A stretch of 64,000 nt of DNA, taken from Apostichopus japonicus (lineage: Eukaryota; Echinodermata; Holothuroidea; Aspidochirotida; Stichopodidae). The stretch spans positions 4,297,501 to 4,361,500 of the forward strand of contig NC_092578.1 in assembly GCF_037975245.1 (NCBI RefSeq), read 5' to 3'. Positions 63,193 to 64,000 of this stretch are shown here, in pieces (positions within the stretch are counted from its first letter, which is position 1; each line of letters begins with the position of its first letter). The translations under genes and the position numbers were made by a program. The notes under the pieces are model-generated. The model saw nothing but the letters and a program-made list of their open reading frames with translations. It did not search any database and had not been told where the DNA came from.

Positions 63193-63477
63193 AAATTTTT
63201 AAACTATCGTCAGTTTTGCCAAGATTGGGGGGTGAGACACCCCTACACCCCCCCCCCCTAGCGACGTCCTTGGCCGCATGTCTATATATGGCCAAATTCT
63301 GTAGGAAAGCTTTTACAATTTTAGAACGTTACCTCTAAATGACTTCCGAATTCATTGATATGTCAGCATATATAACACTTTAACTTTCAGGCCTAATCAA
63401 AGAGGGAAAATGCAATGTGGCAGTTATTTGAACACAGTGGCATAAAGCGACAGCATCTTTCCAGGGCTAAAGCAAGG

Positions 63478-63600
63478 CTGTAGCAGGCTTGTAGCAGGCT
63501 TGTAGCAGGCTTGTGATAGGCTTGTGACAGGCTCGTGGCAGGCTTGTGGCAGGCTTGTGGCAGGCTTGTAGCAGGCTTGTGGCAGGCTTGTGGCAGACTT
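63478..63600. repeat. 11-bp minisatellite
   Basis: About 11 copies of CAGGCTTGTGG or CAGGCTTGTAG. The minus-strand frame with repeated ACHKPATSLPQ is a by-product. Confidence 0.85.
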
Positions 63601-64000
63601 GCACTGTCATAAAAGCTCAACTGAAGCTTACAGCCGGACAAACAATCAAAGTAATGAACAATCCCCTAAGCCTACCATGCATTAATGGCACATGCAGTAA
63701 CGTTCAAACAAGGAACGAAGAAAATTGTGACTATTTACGATATTTAATTCATTTGGGAATACAAATGCGAAAATGCTGCAGATTCTTTCATTTATCTATC
63801 ACTTAAGAATTTTAATGGTTCGACACAAGGGAGCAATCACGCTATGATAAATATGAACTCTCGGTCTTTTAAAGGTAATTCCATGGACAAGGTATAAGCA
63901 GTCAGTTCGTACGTCGGTATCAATTAGTTCGAGCCTAATGGTCAAGCGCTCTTTAACGAGAGAAAACTTCTAGGAAACATCCTGAATGAATCATTCAATT
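63601..64000. other. Right edge, nothing recognised
   Basis: No conserved frame, RNA gene or transposon end visible. Confidence 0.35.

Larger units (their letters stand above)
57793..63272. mobile_element. 5.5-kb DNA transposon with 8-bp duplication, long repeat-built inverted arms and a FHALTGCD ORF
   Basis: Exact 8-bp duplications GCCGCATG (57785-57792, 63273-63280). Ends CAGGGACGTAGCTAAGGG and CTAGCGACGTCCTTG are imperfect inverted repeats, continued by GGGGGTGTAGGGG on both sides. Inside, a second, far longer inverted repeat (58,735-59,900 against 61,800-62,952) is built from 300-bp direct subrepeats, four per arm. The central unique part holds the ORF 59948-60733. The outer borders suggest hAT-type insertion; the inner arms may be a second nested element. 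I know no described family with this layout. Confidence 0.7.

Noticed and set aside
63393-63641. ORF with ACHKPATSLPQ repeats
   Set aside because: Translation of an 11-bp minisatellite.

Overview
The window reads as nuclear DNA of an invertebrate animal. Protein-coding sequence is split into short exons with GT/AG borders, introns run from a few hundred bases to over 2 kb, the DNA is AT-rich, and DNA transposons are dense. The three recognisable host genes (GALNT11-like, TENT4/PAPD5-7-like, SPG7/paraplegin-like) are animal genes. The tRNA-derived SINE and the transposon-associated proteins fit a deuterostome invertebrate such as an echinoderm, but that placement is inference. I saw no reverse transcriptase, no CRISPR array and no rRNA gene.

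Layout. 2.8-13.1 kb, minus strand: eight coding exons of a polypeptide GalNAc-transferase closest to GALNT11, complete from the start ATG into the first part of the lectin domain; the last lectin exons are not seen. Four introns each hold at least one DNA transposon, including a 1.88-kb TTAA-flanked element with a THAP remnant. 14.3-17.2 kb: a 2.9-kb foldback structure made of ~180-bp tandem repeats in opposite orientations. 17.3-18.0 kb: a hAT-type MITE with an 8-bp target duplication. 20.7-29.85 kb: two tandem copies (U1, U2) of a ~4.5-kb repeat unit; a third copy (U3) at 43.9-57.4 kb is swollen to 13.5 kb by nested transposons. The unit carries a small three-exon gene of unknown function, apparently intact only in U3.

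29.85-34.3 kb, minus: the C-terminal half of a TENT4 non-canonical poly(A) polymerase. 36.0-38.45 kb: a 37-bp satellite array with an 810-bp higher-order period. 38.5-40.95 kb, minus: the N-terminal part of paraplegin (SPG7). Both flanking genes are cut off on the side facing the satellite, and their facing exons are in compatible phase, so a gene predictor would join them into one chimeric gene. This is either a misassembly or deletion at the satellite, or a real fusion.

42.3-63.3 kb is mostly mobile DNA: several hAT-type elements with 8-bp target duplications, a TTAA element, a 4.1-kb TAA-flanked element with decayed ORFs, and a 5.5-kb element (57,793-63,272) with an 8-bp duplication, 300-bp subrepeats arranged as long inverted arms, and an ORF carrying the FHALTGCD motif of an uncharacterised invertebrate transposon protein family. 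Because U1 and U2 lack the insertions found in U3, several elements can be delimited to the base by comparison with their empty sites.
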